Positions 36,746 through 45,005 are shown, counted from the first letter of the stretch. The stretch is DNA of 64,000 bases from Chloroflexota bacterium (GCA_013152435.1 JAADGJ010000012.1:62001-126000), one strand, 5' to 3'. Program-made: numbers and translations. The notes: generated by a model not told the origin, from the letters alone.

Positions 36746-37057
36746 TTAGATGCATCCCTTGGGCTTGCCCAGCCCGGCCAGCCGGGCCACCTTCTTGGCC
36801 GGCCCGCCCGGGAAGAGCTGATACAGCTCCTTCGTGGAGACGCCCGAAAGCTTGGTGATCCGCCGCAGCGTGGGCGGCTCCCCTTTCTCCTGGTAGTACT
36901 TGCGCACGAAGTTGATCACCTCCCAGTGCCGGTCGGTCAACGGGGCAATCCCCTCCTCTTCCGCCAGCGCCTCGGCGATCTCCGGCGTCCAATCGTCCGG
37001 GTTCACCATGAACCCCTCCGCATCGAACTGCACCTTCGTCAAATCCACCGTCGCCAT
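36746..37057 (-). CDS. DsrC/TusE-like protein with single C-terminal cysteine
   Basis: The 103-residue product matches the DsrC/TusE family: 'FDAEGFMVNPDDWTPEIAEALA', 'LTDRHWEVINFVRKYY' and 'ELYQLFPGGPAKKVARLAGLGKPKGCI'. The penultimate Cys is kept, but the second conserved cysteine of true DsrC (about ten residues earlier) is replaced, giving a TusE-like arrangement. It probably carries sulfur in the relay with DsrE rather than working with a dissimilatory sulfite reductase. The ATG at 37057 has GGGAGG. Confidence 0.85.
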   Translation of the reverse strand: MATVDLTKVQFDAEGFMVNPDDWTPEIAEALAEEEGIAPLTDRHWEVINFVRKYYQEKGEPPTLRRITKLSGVSTKELYQLFPGGPAKKVARLAGLGKPKGCI

Positions 37058-37129
37058 GATTGATCCTCCCTGTCTCTCTGTTAAATGATGGGTTATCCAC
37101 ATGATCAGCGTGGCACCATCCCGAGCGCC

Positions 37130-37846
37130 TCAATCGGCCGCCCGGGCCTGATTCTGGGCCACGATCTTCAACATCTGCATGGTCAAAGCCAACCCTCGCC
37201 GAACTTCCGGATCGCGCATCTGCTTGACCAGGTCCAGCGTGGAGGAAGGCAACGCCTCCGGGCGGGTCTCCGCCTCCCGATACGCGCTGGTGAGGCTGTG
37301 CAGAAGCCGCATGATCTCCGGCTGGGTCATCTCCTTCACCGTGTTCAGGATGAGCACCACGTTGTCCCCCAGTAGCCGGACATCCTCCGGGGTGAAGGAG
37401 GTCACGATCACATCGACGATGCGCATGGCCTCCTGAAGGAAGGCGAAGTATCCCTTGCGCTCCATCTGATCCATGATCTCGATGAGGTGCAAGGTGGCGT
37501 CCCGGGTCAACGGGCCCGCGTCCGCCAGGAAGTCCTGAAGGCTCTCCAGCTGATCCAACAACAGCTCCAAGTTACGGACGTTCCGCAGCAGGCGCTTGAA
37601 CAGATGGAGGATGTCCTCCAGCTGGACGTAGCTCTCCACCTCCTGCAATTGCTCCACGCTGAGCAGATACAGGTCGTTAACGATGGGCATCATGTCCTGC
37701 TTCAGCTCATCCCACTCCTGCTGACGGCGTTGTGCGGCTCGCGCCTGCTCCGTGAGGAACGCCACCTGCTCGGTCAGCGCGTCGATCTTGGCGTTGAGCT
37801 CCGTGAGCGTTTCCTCCACCGTCGCCGATTGCACCGCCTGTTCCAT
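37130..37846 (-). CDS. DUF1641 protein
   Basis: This helical, soluble protein of about 238 residues has an N-terminal coiled coil ('LNAKIDALTEQVAFLTEQ') and a DUF1641-type helical region with 'RDATLHLIEIMDQMERKGYFAFLQEAMRIVDVIVTSFTPEDV'. DUF1641 genes are often found with SQR-like flavoproteins, as here, but their job is not known; a scaffold or membrane-docking role is an inference. The second in-frame ATG (37846) has the better spacing to GAGGAGG; the first, 37852, is also possible. SQR is 12 bases upstream. Confidence 0.8.
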   Translation of the reverse strand: MEQAVQSATVEETLTELNAKIDALTEQVAFLTEQARAAQRRQQEWDELKQDMMPIVNDLYLLSVEQLQEVESYVQLEDILHLFKRLLRNVRNLELLLDQLESLQDFLADAGPLTRDATLHLIEIMDQMERKGYFAFLQEAMRIVDVIVTSFTPEDVRLLGDNVVLILNTVKEMTQPEIMRLLHSLTSAYREAETRPEALPSSTLDLVKQMRDPEVRRGLALTMQMLKIVAQNQARAAD

Positions 37847-37858
37847 CGCCATGCCTCC

Positions 37859-39091
37859 TCAGCTCCACTTTCCGGCCATCGTCATCTGGGCGGTGATGGG
37901 CAGCTGCTTCCCCTTCAGCAGGATGTTCCAGTACATCCAGCGGAACATCATCTTCCCCCAGTGATTCAGTCGACTCTCCTGGAGGAGGGAGAACGGGCCC
38001 ACGCCCGGCAACGGGTATTTGCCCGGCAACGGCTCCACGTCGTAGTTGAAATCGATGAGGATCCCCTTGCCGAAGCCCGACTCGATGTAGCAGTTGGCGT
38101 GCCCATCGAAGGTCGGGCGGAGATCCAGGCCGTCGATGTAGCGCAGGAAGTTCTCCACGAAGACGTCGACCTCGAAGTGAGCCACCGATCCGGCCTTGGA
38201 GGTGGGCAGATCGGTCGCATCCCCCAGGACGAAGATGTTGTCGAAGTCCTTGGCCTTCAGGGTGTACTTCTCTGTGGGCACATAGTTCAGATCGTCCCCG
38301 ATGCCCGAGCGCTCCATCACATCGCTGCCCATGTTCAGCGGGATCGTCACCAGCAAATCGTACGGGATCTCCCGCTCATCGTAGGAGACGATGACCTTCT
38401 TCTCCGGGTCTACCCGCTCGATGAGGTAATCCGGGACCACCTCGATGCCCTTATCCTGCAAGATGTAGCTCAAGACCTCGGAGGCTTTGGGCTTTGTGAA
38501 GGCGCCCGGCAACGGGGTGACCAGGCTCAGCTCCACCCGGTCACGGATGCCCTGCTCATGGAAGAACCAGTCGGCCAGGAACAGGAACTCCAACGGGGCC
38601 ACGGGACACTTGATGGGCATATCCACGATGTTGAGCACCAGACGGCCCCCCTGCCAGGTGCGGAGGTGGCGCGCCAACGCCACGGCCCCGTCCACCGTGT
38701 AGAAGTCGTAGATGCTCTTATGCCACTCCGGTCCCAGCAGGCCGGGCGTCTCCTCCGGCCGGGGCCGGGTGCCCGTGGCGATGATCAGATAGTCGTAGTA
38801 CAGGTAGCGATTCTCCCGCTTGATGCGCACCCGATTGTGATCGGGCTCGATGACCTCGATCTCGGAGATGATCACGTCCACACCGGGCGGCAGGTAATCC
38901 CGCCGCGGCTTGACCACGTCGTTCTTGCTATAGATGCCAAAGGGGATGAACAGGAACCCCGGCTGGTAATAGTGAACTTCCTCCTGATCCACCACGGTGA
39001 TCCGCCATTCGTCTCGATCCAACTCCTGGGCCAAACGATTGGCCGCCATGGTTCCGGCCGTTCCCGCCCCGAGAATCAACACCCGCTTCAT
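37859..39091 (-). CDS. Sulfide:quinone oxidoreductase-family flavoprotein
   Basis: The 410-residue product has an FAD-binding 'KRVLILGAGTAGTMAANRLAQ', a 'YDYLIIATGTRPRPEETPG' block and 'NIFVLGDATDLPTSKAGSVAHFE'. One conserved SQR cysteine is seen in 'DMPIKCPVAPLEF'. The C-terminus has amphipathic stretches ('MMFRWMYWNILLKG') suited to membrane contact. SQR enzymes oxidise sulfide to polysulfide or persulfide and pass electrons to quinone. The DsrE and DsrC-like genes downstream would take over the persulfide. The ATG at 39091 has an AAAGGAG site. Confidence 0.87.
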   Translation of the reverse strand: MKRVLILGAGTAGTMAANRLAQELDRDEWRITVVDQEEVHYYQPGFLFIPFGIYSKNDVVKPRRDYLPPGVDVIISEIEVIEPDHNRVRIKRENRYLYYDYLIIATGTRPRPEETPGLLGPEWHKSIYDFYTVDGAVALARHLRTWQGGRLVLNIVDMPIKCPVAPLEFLFLADWFFHEQGIRDRVELSLVTPLPGAFTKPKASEVLSYILQDKGIEVVPDYLIERVDPEKKVIVSYDEREIPYDLLVTIPLNMGSDVMERSGIGDDLNYVPTEKYTLKAKDFDNIFVLGDATDLPTSKAGSVAHFEVDVFVENFLRYIDGLDLRPTFDGHANCYIESGFGKGILIDFNYDVEPLPGKYPLPGVGPFSLLQESRLNHWGKMMFRWMYWNILLKGKQLPITAQMTMAGKWS

Positions 39092-39121
39092 CTGTTCGCT
39101 CCTTTCACCCAATTTCGAAGA

Positions 39122-39892
39122 TCACAGAACGGTCAGTTCTGCAATGCGCTGCAAGCGGTCAAGCAACGCATACCGCTCCATCGCGATATGGGACATGATG
39201 TCGGCGATCCGCTGTGCGAAGGGCAGCACGCGCGCCTGTTCCTCCTCGCTCAGCCGATGCACCTCGTGAATGTGTTCCTGTAGCACCTCGACGGGGACGC
39301 CCAGGTCCTGGGCGATCCGCTCGATCTCCTCCTCCGAGGGAGGCCACCGGTCCGGCGCGATCCCGCCGATGATCACCATCGCCTTCAGCTCCGCCCCCAC
39401 CCGCACCAGGCCGCGAGCGCATAAGAGCCCCAGATGGCTGGGAATGAAGCGCGGCTGCAAGGTGGGGTTGTGGGCCATCCGCACCCACAGCTCGATGCAT
39501 CGGCTATGGGCTGAGGGCACCTGATCGGCCGCCGTGTAAAGCCCGCACGGGTTGCTGGGCCGCGTGATGAGACGCCCCTCCAGATCAGTGACGACGATCA
39601 TCACGCCCAGGGCATCGGCAAAGGCGTCCTGAATCTGCTGCACGCACTCCAAAGGGAAGAGGCTGTGCGCATCCTCAGACGGCTGCGGGGATGGGATCGT
39701 GGCCTCCGCCGACGGCGGTGTGCCGGCGACGGTATGCCCCTGTAGCCACCGCTCAACCGCCTCACGGGGAAAGCGCCATTGGTTGCCCACCCGCACGGCG
39801 GGCAGCTGACCGCTGCCGACCATGCGATAGATCGTCGTCCGGTCGACCTGCAGCATCTCCTGAAGCTGGCGTGTGGTGAGTAGGTCTGACAT
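39122..39892 (-). CDS. HTH (excisionase-type) regulator with PocR sensor domain
   Basis: The 256-residue product has an N-terminal MerR/excisionase-type helix-turn-helix ('LLTTRQLQEMLQVDRTTIYRMVGSGQLPAVRVGNQWRFPREAVERWL', residues 2-50), a Pro/Ser linker and a PocR domain (about 85-180). The latter has 'ALGVMIVVTDLEGRLITRPSNPCGLY' with conserved cysteines. PocR domains sense small molecules, perhaps through bound cofactor. The ATG at 39892 has GGGGGAGG. It is the first gene of the SQR operon and likely controls it, through the boxes at 40027-40066. Confidence 0.85.
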   Translation of the reverse strand: MSDLLTTRQLQEMLQVDRTTIYRMVGSGQLPAVRVGNQWRFPREAVERWLQGHTVAGTPPSAEATIPSPQPSEDAHSLFPLECVQQIQDAFADALGVMIVVTDLEGRLITRPSNPCGLYTAADQVPSAHSRCIELWVRMAHNPTLQPRFIPSHLGLLCARGLVRVGAELKAMVIIGGIAPDRWPPSEEEIERIAQDLGVPVEVLQEHIHEVHRLSEEEQARVLPFAQRIADIMSHIAMERYALLDRLQRIAELTVL

Positions 39893-40026
39893 ACGTCCTC
39901 CCCCGGCGTCTCCTGTGGCACGATTCACGACTGCGTGAAATATATAACACGATTCCCCGTCAACGAATATGATCTATCTCATGTGTTTGCATCACAAATC
40001 ACGAGATCCACTAGATAATTAGGTAA

Positions 40027-40066
40027 TTGATGCATTTGATGCGCACACAGATAGCCATGCATCAAA
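40027..40066. promoter_or_regulatory. Cluster of ATGCATC/GATGCAT half-sites upstream of the SQR operon
   Basis: In an AT-rich stretch, TTGATGCATTTGATGC (40027-40042) and ATGCATCAAA (40057-40066) give three copies of a GATGC/GCATC half-site, with TTTGATGC and GCATCAAA inverted. GATGCATTTGA at 40029-40039 is the complement of TCAAATGCATC found in the sulfite-reductase leader. A clear -35/-10 pair for the minus strand is not seen. The rest of 39893-40168 is AT-rich spacer and a hairpin. Confidence 0.5.
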
Positions 40067-40122
40067 TACAACAAAAGGGAAAGGGCTAAACGGGAAAGGA
40101 GAGGGCAATCGCCGCATCATCC

Positions 40123-40162
40123 CCCCGCAGGCGAAAAGGGGACGAATCCCGCCTGCGGGGGG
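40123..40162 (-). terminator. Strong GC hairpin after the M14 peptidase gene
   Basis: CCCCCGCAGGCG pairs with CGCCTGCGGGGG around a 16-nt loop. No T-run follows on either strand, so it is a probable rather than certain terminator for the peptidase gene, whose stop is 7 bases away. Confidence 0.5.
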
Positions 40163-40168
40163 ATGGGG

Positions 40169-42622
40169 CTAGTCGTTCTGCAACAACAGGGGCAAGGAGA
40201 GGACATGCCGTATGGAGCGCGTCTTGCTGCGGAACTTCAAGATCTTCTTGTCGTTAGGCGCAAAGTCATCCCGGGCACCGGACTCGAATCCGCCACTGGG
40301 GCGGACCTCTACGGTGATCGTGTAATCGGTGTCCTCCTTCAGGTTCAGGATGATCGCGTCCGAGACCGCCCCTTGAACCGGCACGTTCGCAAAGCGACGA
40401 TGGCGTGTATCAACCATCTCCCAGCAATCCGTACCCTGACATTCCACCCACTCCACCCGCACCTGGACATCGAAGCTTGCCACCCTTCGGCTGAAGTTCT
40501 GCGCCCTATAGAACAGCACGTGACCCGCCGGCAGTTCCTCATACGCGGGGGAGATCTTCTCCCAGCTCGTTCGCTGAGCCGGATAGCTCTTGAGCTGGCC
40601 TGCCTCGTCGCCGCCCCTCGCGATCTTCGCCGCTACGATCCCAAAGTCCCGGTGGGGACACTTGGTGAGTTCCGGAGAGCCATCGCTTCGGGTGGGGCAG
40701 CCCGGAGAACGACTCTGCCGGATCAGATACTTGGCCATGGGGATGAAGCTATCCTGGATCAGATCTCGGATCGCGGTGCCGGAAGGGTGGAAGGTGTTGC
40801 TCCCGTCCCCATTGGCAGCCTGATAGGGGCCCCCATAGTAATTGTTGTAATCGAGGGATCCGTTACAGACCCCTATAGGGTCGCCGAATTGACCGCACTC
40901 TGAATGATCCGCGAAGGGCAACTCGACCATGATGGTCTGAACGGCGCGAAGGGTCCCCTCGTCCGGCTGGCGAACGGTAGCATTGTGACGAACGTCATAG
41001 TACCACATGCGGGTAGGAGGATGGAGGATGCCCACATCATCCATTCTGCCATCGCCGTTGAAATCCCCGGCGACAGGGAGATCCCTACTCCACCCCCAAG
41101 GGCCACTCACGTGGTCTGTCGTGCCATCATGGTCGACATCGTAGAACCATATCCGCTTCGATGGGCGGAAGACGGCCACGTCGTCCACCCTGCCATCGCG
41201 ATCGAAGTCCCCGGCGATGGGAAGATCCCCTCTCCATCCCCACGTCCCTACGCTGTAGTCGGTATCGCCGTCGTGGTCGTAATCGTAGAACCACTTGCGC
41301 TCCGAGGGCCGGAAGACAGCCACGTCGTCCACCTCGCCATCGCGATCGAAGTCCCCGGCGATGGGAAGATCCCCGTCCCATCCCCAGGTCCCCCGAGTCT
41401 CATCGGTGTCGCCATCATGGTCGTAATCGTAGAACCACTTACGCTCCGACGGACGGAAGACGGCCACATCGTCCACCTCGCCATCGCGATCGAAGTCTCC
41501 GGCGATGGGAAGATCCCCCGACCACCCCCAGGGCCCTCGAGACTCATCGGTGTCGCCATCATGGTCGTAATCATAGAACCACTTGCGCTCCGACGGGCGG
41601 AAGACGGCCACGTCGTCCACCTCGCCATCGCGATCGAAGTCCCCGGCGATGGGAAGATCCCCGCTGACGCCCCAGGGGCCGCCGGAAGCATCCGTCTCTC
41701 CGTCCGAGCGGGTGGATTCACGCGAGAGCCAGGCTGAGAACTGGCCGTTCCCGCCGCCGACCCCTTCACGGGCCAGATCGTACCTGGCTCGATCGGCGGG
41801 GTCAGACCAGCCCGCACGCCAGATGCGCGCGGCCTCCTCGATCATAAAGCTTCCCGCGATATCGCCGCCTCCCCACTGATTCCAGATCTGCTGTCCCGGC
41901 GCGTGGAGGATCACCGCCATGGAGATGCCGTGGTTTTCCACGAATTCCCGCAAGGCGTTGGCCTCCGAGGTGGAGAAGGGAGCGAAACCCCGGTAGTTCC
42001 CGGAGCAATAGACGTGGGCGCCTGCGTCGTTGAACCCGCGGGAGAAGTTGCGAGCCACGTTCACCCCGTACGAACACAGGCGGGTATCCCCATTTCCCCG
42101 CCAACCGGCGCTCAGAGGGGATGTGGAGTAATGCCTCGGATCACCCCCGCGAACATCATCGATAGCCCGCCCGGCCGGGTTGCTCATGGGGATGATCCAC
42201 ACATCCACCTCGCGCAGAAGCTCCGGGACGCCCGTTTTGGCGTCATGGATATGATCGACCAGGTATTGGGCAAGCATCAGACAGCTCTCAGAGGTCAGCC
42301 ACTCCCGAGGGTGCATGCCGCACTCGAAGAGGATGGCGTTCTTCCGGTGGTTGTCCTCGACGGAATCCGGCGTGTTCGCGGAGATGCGAATGGCGTAGAT
42401 CGGGTAGGATACGGGGCTATTGGGGCTGCTTCGGTAGTCATAGGAGTATCCGATGATAAACAGCCGAGCGTGAGGGTCGGCATCCAGCCTCCGCAGCAGC
42501 GTCCTCGCCTCGCTGACGTCATGGTAATCCATCACAGGGGATTGTGCCAGACTTGGGCCCAAGGCCGAGGACAGCAGCAGCATCGCCGCCAGAATGCCCG
42601 AGAGAATCCATTTGCCCTTCAT
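40169..42622 (-). CDS. Secreted M14-family zinc carboxypeptidase interrupted by FG-GAP-like repeats
   Basis: The 817-residue product has a signal peptide (about residues 1-27) and an M14 peptidase domain: zinc ligands H103 and E106 in 'CGMHPREWLTSE', H240 in 'VILHAPGQQIW', and the catalytic-type Glu E567 in 'QTIMVELPF'. Between 'GNGQFSAWLSRES' (about 300) and E567 lie five tandem 48-residue repeats (about 315-554) with the calcium-binding-like 'GDFDRDGEVDDVAVFRPS'. The C-terminus has a beta-rich domain and the tail 'LSLPLLLQND'. It probably digests peptides outside the cell, feeding the Opp systems. The ATG at 42622 has a GGAGG site. Confidence 0.85.
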   Translation of the reverse strand: MKGKWILSGILAAMLLLSSALGPSLAQSPVMDYHDVSEARTLLRRLDADPHARLFIIGYSYDYRSSPNSPVSYPIYAIRISANTPDSVEDNHRKNAILFECGMHPREWLTSESCLMLAQYLVDHIHDAKTGVPELLREVDVWIIPMSNPAGRAIDDVRGGDPRHYSTSPLSAGWRGNGDTRLCSYGVNVARNFSRGFNDAGAHVYCSGNYRGFAPFSTSEANALREFVENHGISMAVILHAPGQQIWNQWGGGDIAGSFMIEEAARIWRAGWSDPADRARYDLAREGVGGGNGQFSAWLSRESTRSDGETDASGGPWGVSGDLPIAGDFDRDGEVDDVAVFRPSERKWFYDYDHDGDTDESRGPWGWSGDLPIAGDFDRDGEVDDVAVFRPSERKWFYDYDHDGDTDETRGTWGWDGDLPIAGDFDRDGEVDDVAVFRPSERKWFYDYDHDGDTDYSVGTWGWRGDLPIAGDFDRDGRVDDVAVFRPSKRIWFYDVDHDGTTDHVSGPWGWSRDLPVAGDFNGDGRMDDVGILHPPTRMWYYDVRHNATVRQPDEGTLRAVQTIMVELPFADHSECGQFGDPIGVCNGSLDYNNYYGGPYQAANGDGSNTFHPSGTAIRDLIQDSFIPMAKYLIRQSRSPGCPTRSDGSPELTKCPHRDFGIVAAKIARGGDEAGQLKSYPAQRTSWEKISPAYEELPAGHVLFYRAQNFSRRVASFDVQVRVEWVECQGTDCWEMVDTRHRRFANVPVQGAVSDAIILNLKEDTDYTITVEVRPSGGFESGARDDFAPNDKKILKFRSKTRSIRHVLSLPLLLQND
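40963..41680 (-). repeat. Five tandem 144-bp coding repeats
   Basis: The units encode 48-residue FG-GAP/VCBS-like blocks ('DLPIAGDFDRDGEVDDVAVF' core, then 'ERKWFYDYDHDGDTD'). Units 1 to 3 are nearly identical in DNA, which suggests recent expansion; units 4 and 5 have diverged ('KRIWFYDVDHDGTTD', 'TRMWYYDVRHNATV'). Confidence 0.85.
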
Positions 42623-42700
42623 CCTCGCGCCTCCTATGATTTTCGATCACGGAGGGCAGATCCCTCCAGAGCCTCCTGAAAGCGGACCGACGACGTTCGC

Positions 42701-42788
42701 GAGGTCCCCTCCACGCCTCCCCCTATGGAGCTGGTAACTGAGGCAGCCTCTCAGACGCCTTACCGGTAAATTTTTCAAACACGCCCTA
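42701..42788 (-). repeat. Dispersed repeat, copy 5 (left half, inverted)
   Basis: Read on the minus strand, it starts GGGCGTGTTTGAAAAATTTA and runs through the CTGAGAGGCTGCCTCAG block and CCAGCTCCATAGGGGGAGG to GAGGGGACCTC. It is the only copy in this orientation. The right half is missing. Confidence 0.7.
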
Positions 42789-43173
42789 GGCAGGTTGCCC
42801 CCAACATATTGGGGACTCATAGAGGATCAACCACTACATATACAGGTCCGATTCCCGTATCGGCTCGGGTGGAGGGTAAGCGGCAAGTCCGCCCCTGTAG
42901 GTCCCCTCTAGAGGCGTTGATGATGACCGTCTCGCATCGGCATACATGCGGCTCCAACCGATATTATACGCGTCTACGCAGCGAGCAGAGATTACCCTCA
43001 TCCACACCCTTTTATAAAAATCCTGACCATCAGCCCCCCGCCTGCTCGCCCCGCACACAACCGCGGATCGTGAACAAGTTCCGTCCCCTCGCCGGGCCAA
43101 GATGTCCGCCCGCGAGCAGGTTCACCCATGCCTCTCCCCACCGACGCACCCACAGGCGATGCCATCCCTCACC
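42789..43173. other. Intergenic stretch upstream of nurA
   Basis: About 385 bases with one small hairpin (CCCCAACATATTGGGG at 42799-42814) and a GGTCCGATTCCCG run near 42845 that resembles a tRNA T-arm but has no partner arms. No gene is supported. Confidence 0.45.
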
Positions 43174-43202
43174 TTGGCGGTCTCAACGATTCGGGATATA
43201 AT
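43174..43202 (+). promoter_or_regulatory. Promoter of the nurA gene pair
   Basis: TTGGCG (43174-43179) and consensus TATAAT (43197-43202) are 17 bases apart. The leader to the ATG at 43240 is about 30 nt. Confidence 0.65.
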
Positions 43203-43239
43203 ATCCACCGAAAATCTGTTCTACCGCAGGTGACGATCC

Positions 43240-44418
43240 ATGCCCCTGAAACTGGAAGCCATCGTCCAGGCCATCCACGAGATGGTCCTGGCGTTCAACG
43301 GCGACGAGCGCCGCTCGCGGCTGGAGACGGCCCTGGAGCGGCTGCGCACGACGGACCCGGCACAGGTGCGCGCCCGCCTGGACGATCGCCAGGCACGACC
43401 CGGCTGGCTGGTCGCCTACCCGGAGCACACCTTCACCAAGACGTACCCCCTCCCCCCGTGCCCGACCGATTTCACCGTCATCGCCGCCGACGGCTCCTCC
43501 CACGGCCCAGACCGGCATAGCCCCGTCCGCTACTTCATCATCAACACGGGCCACGCCGTGCTCTCCTACGGCAGCCAGCCGAGCGCGGAGATGGACGCCA
43601 CGTCCCGCCTGTACTATCGGGACGAGGACGTCTTCATCGAGCCGGAGCACCACACGTTTCCCGTGGAGGGGGCCATCCTGGCGGTCAAAATGGCCGTGGA
43701 CGAGATGACGGCGCTGGTGGACGCCACGACAGCCATCACCCAGCCCGAGGCGGTGGCGCTGCGGGACGGCACGCTTATCCTGTGGGGGCTGGACAGCCCC
43801 GGCATCACCAGAGAGGTGCGCGAGCGATTCCTGGCCCCATACCGGGAGGCCCTGGAGCAGTTGCGGGATCTGCAAGTCCCCCTGGCCGCCTACATCAGCT
43901 ATCCCAATGCGGACGACGTGATCAACGCGCTGCGCGTCGGCATGTGCCCGGACGAGGTCGTCATCTGCAACCGCTGCGAGACGCGGCGCTCCCAGGGGCG
44001 CGCCCGCTGCGCCGATCTGGCCATGCTGGTCGATCGGTACCTCTTCGCCCGACACCTGGCGGACGGCGAGCGCAGCGACCTCTTCCTGAGCCGCCACCCG
44101 GTGCTCAAGTATTACGACGAGAAGCAAAAAGTGTACTTCTTCTACCTCAACGTCGGGGAGGAGATCGCCCGGGTGGAGGTGCCCGCGTGGGTGGCCAAGA
44201 CGCCGGCGCTGCTGGACCGCGTTCACGCGGTGATCTACGACCAGTGCCAGCGGGGGCGCGGCTATCCCCCCGCGCTGGTGGAGGCCCACGAACAGGCCGT
44301 CATCACCATGGGAGAACGGGAGCTCGTGGAGGAGATGGTCGCCCGAGAGCTGGCCGACCGTGCCGTCGTATACACCCGCTCGGAGAAGGACCGAAGCAAA
44401 CGAATGCGAGGGATCTGA
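43240..44418 (+). CDS. nurA: NurA-domain 5'-3' nuclease-like protein
   Basis: The 392-residue product has the NurA/RNase H-like fold: the first metal aspartate in 'FTVIAADGSSHGPDRH', a second acidic region around 'GTLILWGLDSPG', and C-terminal 'YFFYLNVGEEIARVEVPAWVAK'. In archaea NurA works with the HerA hexameric translocase in DNA end resection. The next gene, overlapping by one base, encodes a HAS-barrel-like protein, which supports the link although no HerA ATPase is seen here. The stop and next start share the sequence TGATG. Confidence 0.82.
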   Translation: MPLKLEAIVQAIHEMVLAFNGDERRSRLETALERLRTTDPAQVRARLDDRQARPGWLVAYPEHTFTKTYPLPPCPTDFTVIAADGSSHGPDRHSPVRYFIINTGHAVLSYGSQPSAEMDATSRLYYRDEDVFIEPEHHTFPVEGAILAVKMAVDEMTALVDATTAITQPEAVALRDGTLILWGLDSPGITREVRERFLAPYREALEQLRDLQVPLAAYISYPNADDVINALRVGMCPDEVVICNRCETRRSQGRARCADLAMLVDRYLFARHLADGERSDLFLSRHPVLKYYDEKQKVYFFYLNVGEEIARVEVPAWVAKTPALLDRVHAVIYDQCQRGRGYPPALVEAHEQAVITMGERELVEEMVARELADRAVVYTRSEKDRSKRMRGI

Positions 44419-45005
44419 TGGAACGCATTGGCGAGATCATCGAGACGAACAGCCGGGAATTCGTGGCGGAGAGCTTCACGTTACACCAGCCCCCCGCGCT
44501 GGGCAGCCTGGTGCGCGTCAACACGGACGACCGCTCCATCTACGCCATCGTCAGCTTCGGCGCCACCACCGGCCTCGATCCAGGCCGGCGTGCCGTGCGC
44601 CGCTCCACCGACGCGGTGTTCGACGAGGCCGTCTACCGAGAACATCCGCAACTGGAGCGGACGCTGCACACCGAGTTCCGGGCGCTTCTAGTCGGCTATC
44701 GCGACGGCGAGGGGGCGATACGCCAGGTGCTGCCGCCCCAGCCGCCGCCGTTGCATTACTCGGTATGGGCCTGTGAGCCGGACGAGGTGCGGGCCTTCAC
44801 GGAGAGGAGGCCGTACTTCCGTCTGCTGCTGAACGCCAGCGGGGAATTGCCGGCCGAGCAGCTGCTGGCCGCCCACATCCGCGCCGCCTATACGGCTCGC
44901 GGCGACGATCTGGGCTGGCTGGAGGCGGCCGCCCAGGAGGTCGCCATCCTCCTGCGGGAGGATTACGATCGCCTGATGAGCGTGCTGCAGGCCATCGAGC
45001 CATAG
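44418..45005 (+). CDS. HAS-barrel-like protein, stand-alone (HerA N-terminal-type)
   Basis: The 195-residue product begins 'MERIGEIIETNSREFVAESF', followed by a beta-rich stretch 'PPALGSLVRVNTDDRSIYAIVSFGATTG'. This resembles the HAS barrel at the N-terminus of HerA helicases. The C-terminal half is helical ('LLAAHIRAAYTARGDDLGWLEAAAQEVAILLREDYDRL'). There is no Walker A motif, so this is not HerA itself. It probably forms a complex with the overlapping NurA or with a HerA encoded elsewhere. The assignment rests on my reading of the N-terminus and on the neighbour. Confidence 0.65.
   Translation: MERIGEIIETNSREFVAESFTLHQPPALGSLVRVNTDDRSIYAIVSFGATTGLDPGRRAVRRSTDAVFDEAVYREHPQLERTLHTEFRALLVGYRDGEGAIRQVLPPQPPPLHYSVWACEPDEVRAFTERRPYFRLLLNASGELPAEQLLAAHIRAAYTARGDDLGWLEAAAQEVAILLREDYDRLMSVLQAIEP

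Noticed and set aside
40963-41680. CRISPR-like array
   Set aside because: The 144-bp units are coding, contiguous and without spacers; they encode FG-GAP-like repeats in frame.
42835-42905. tRNA-like sequence (GGTCCGATTCCCG)
   Set aside because: Only a T-arm-like piece is seen; acceptor, D and anticodon stems could not be paired.
44418-45005. HerA helicase
   Set aside because: At 195 residues and without Walker A or B motifs it cannot be the ATPase.
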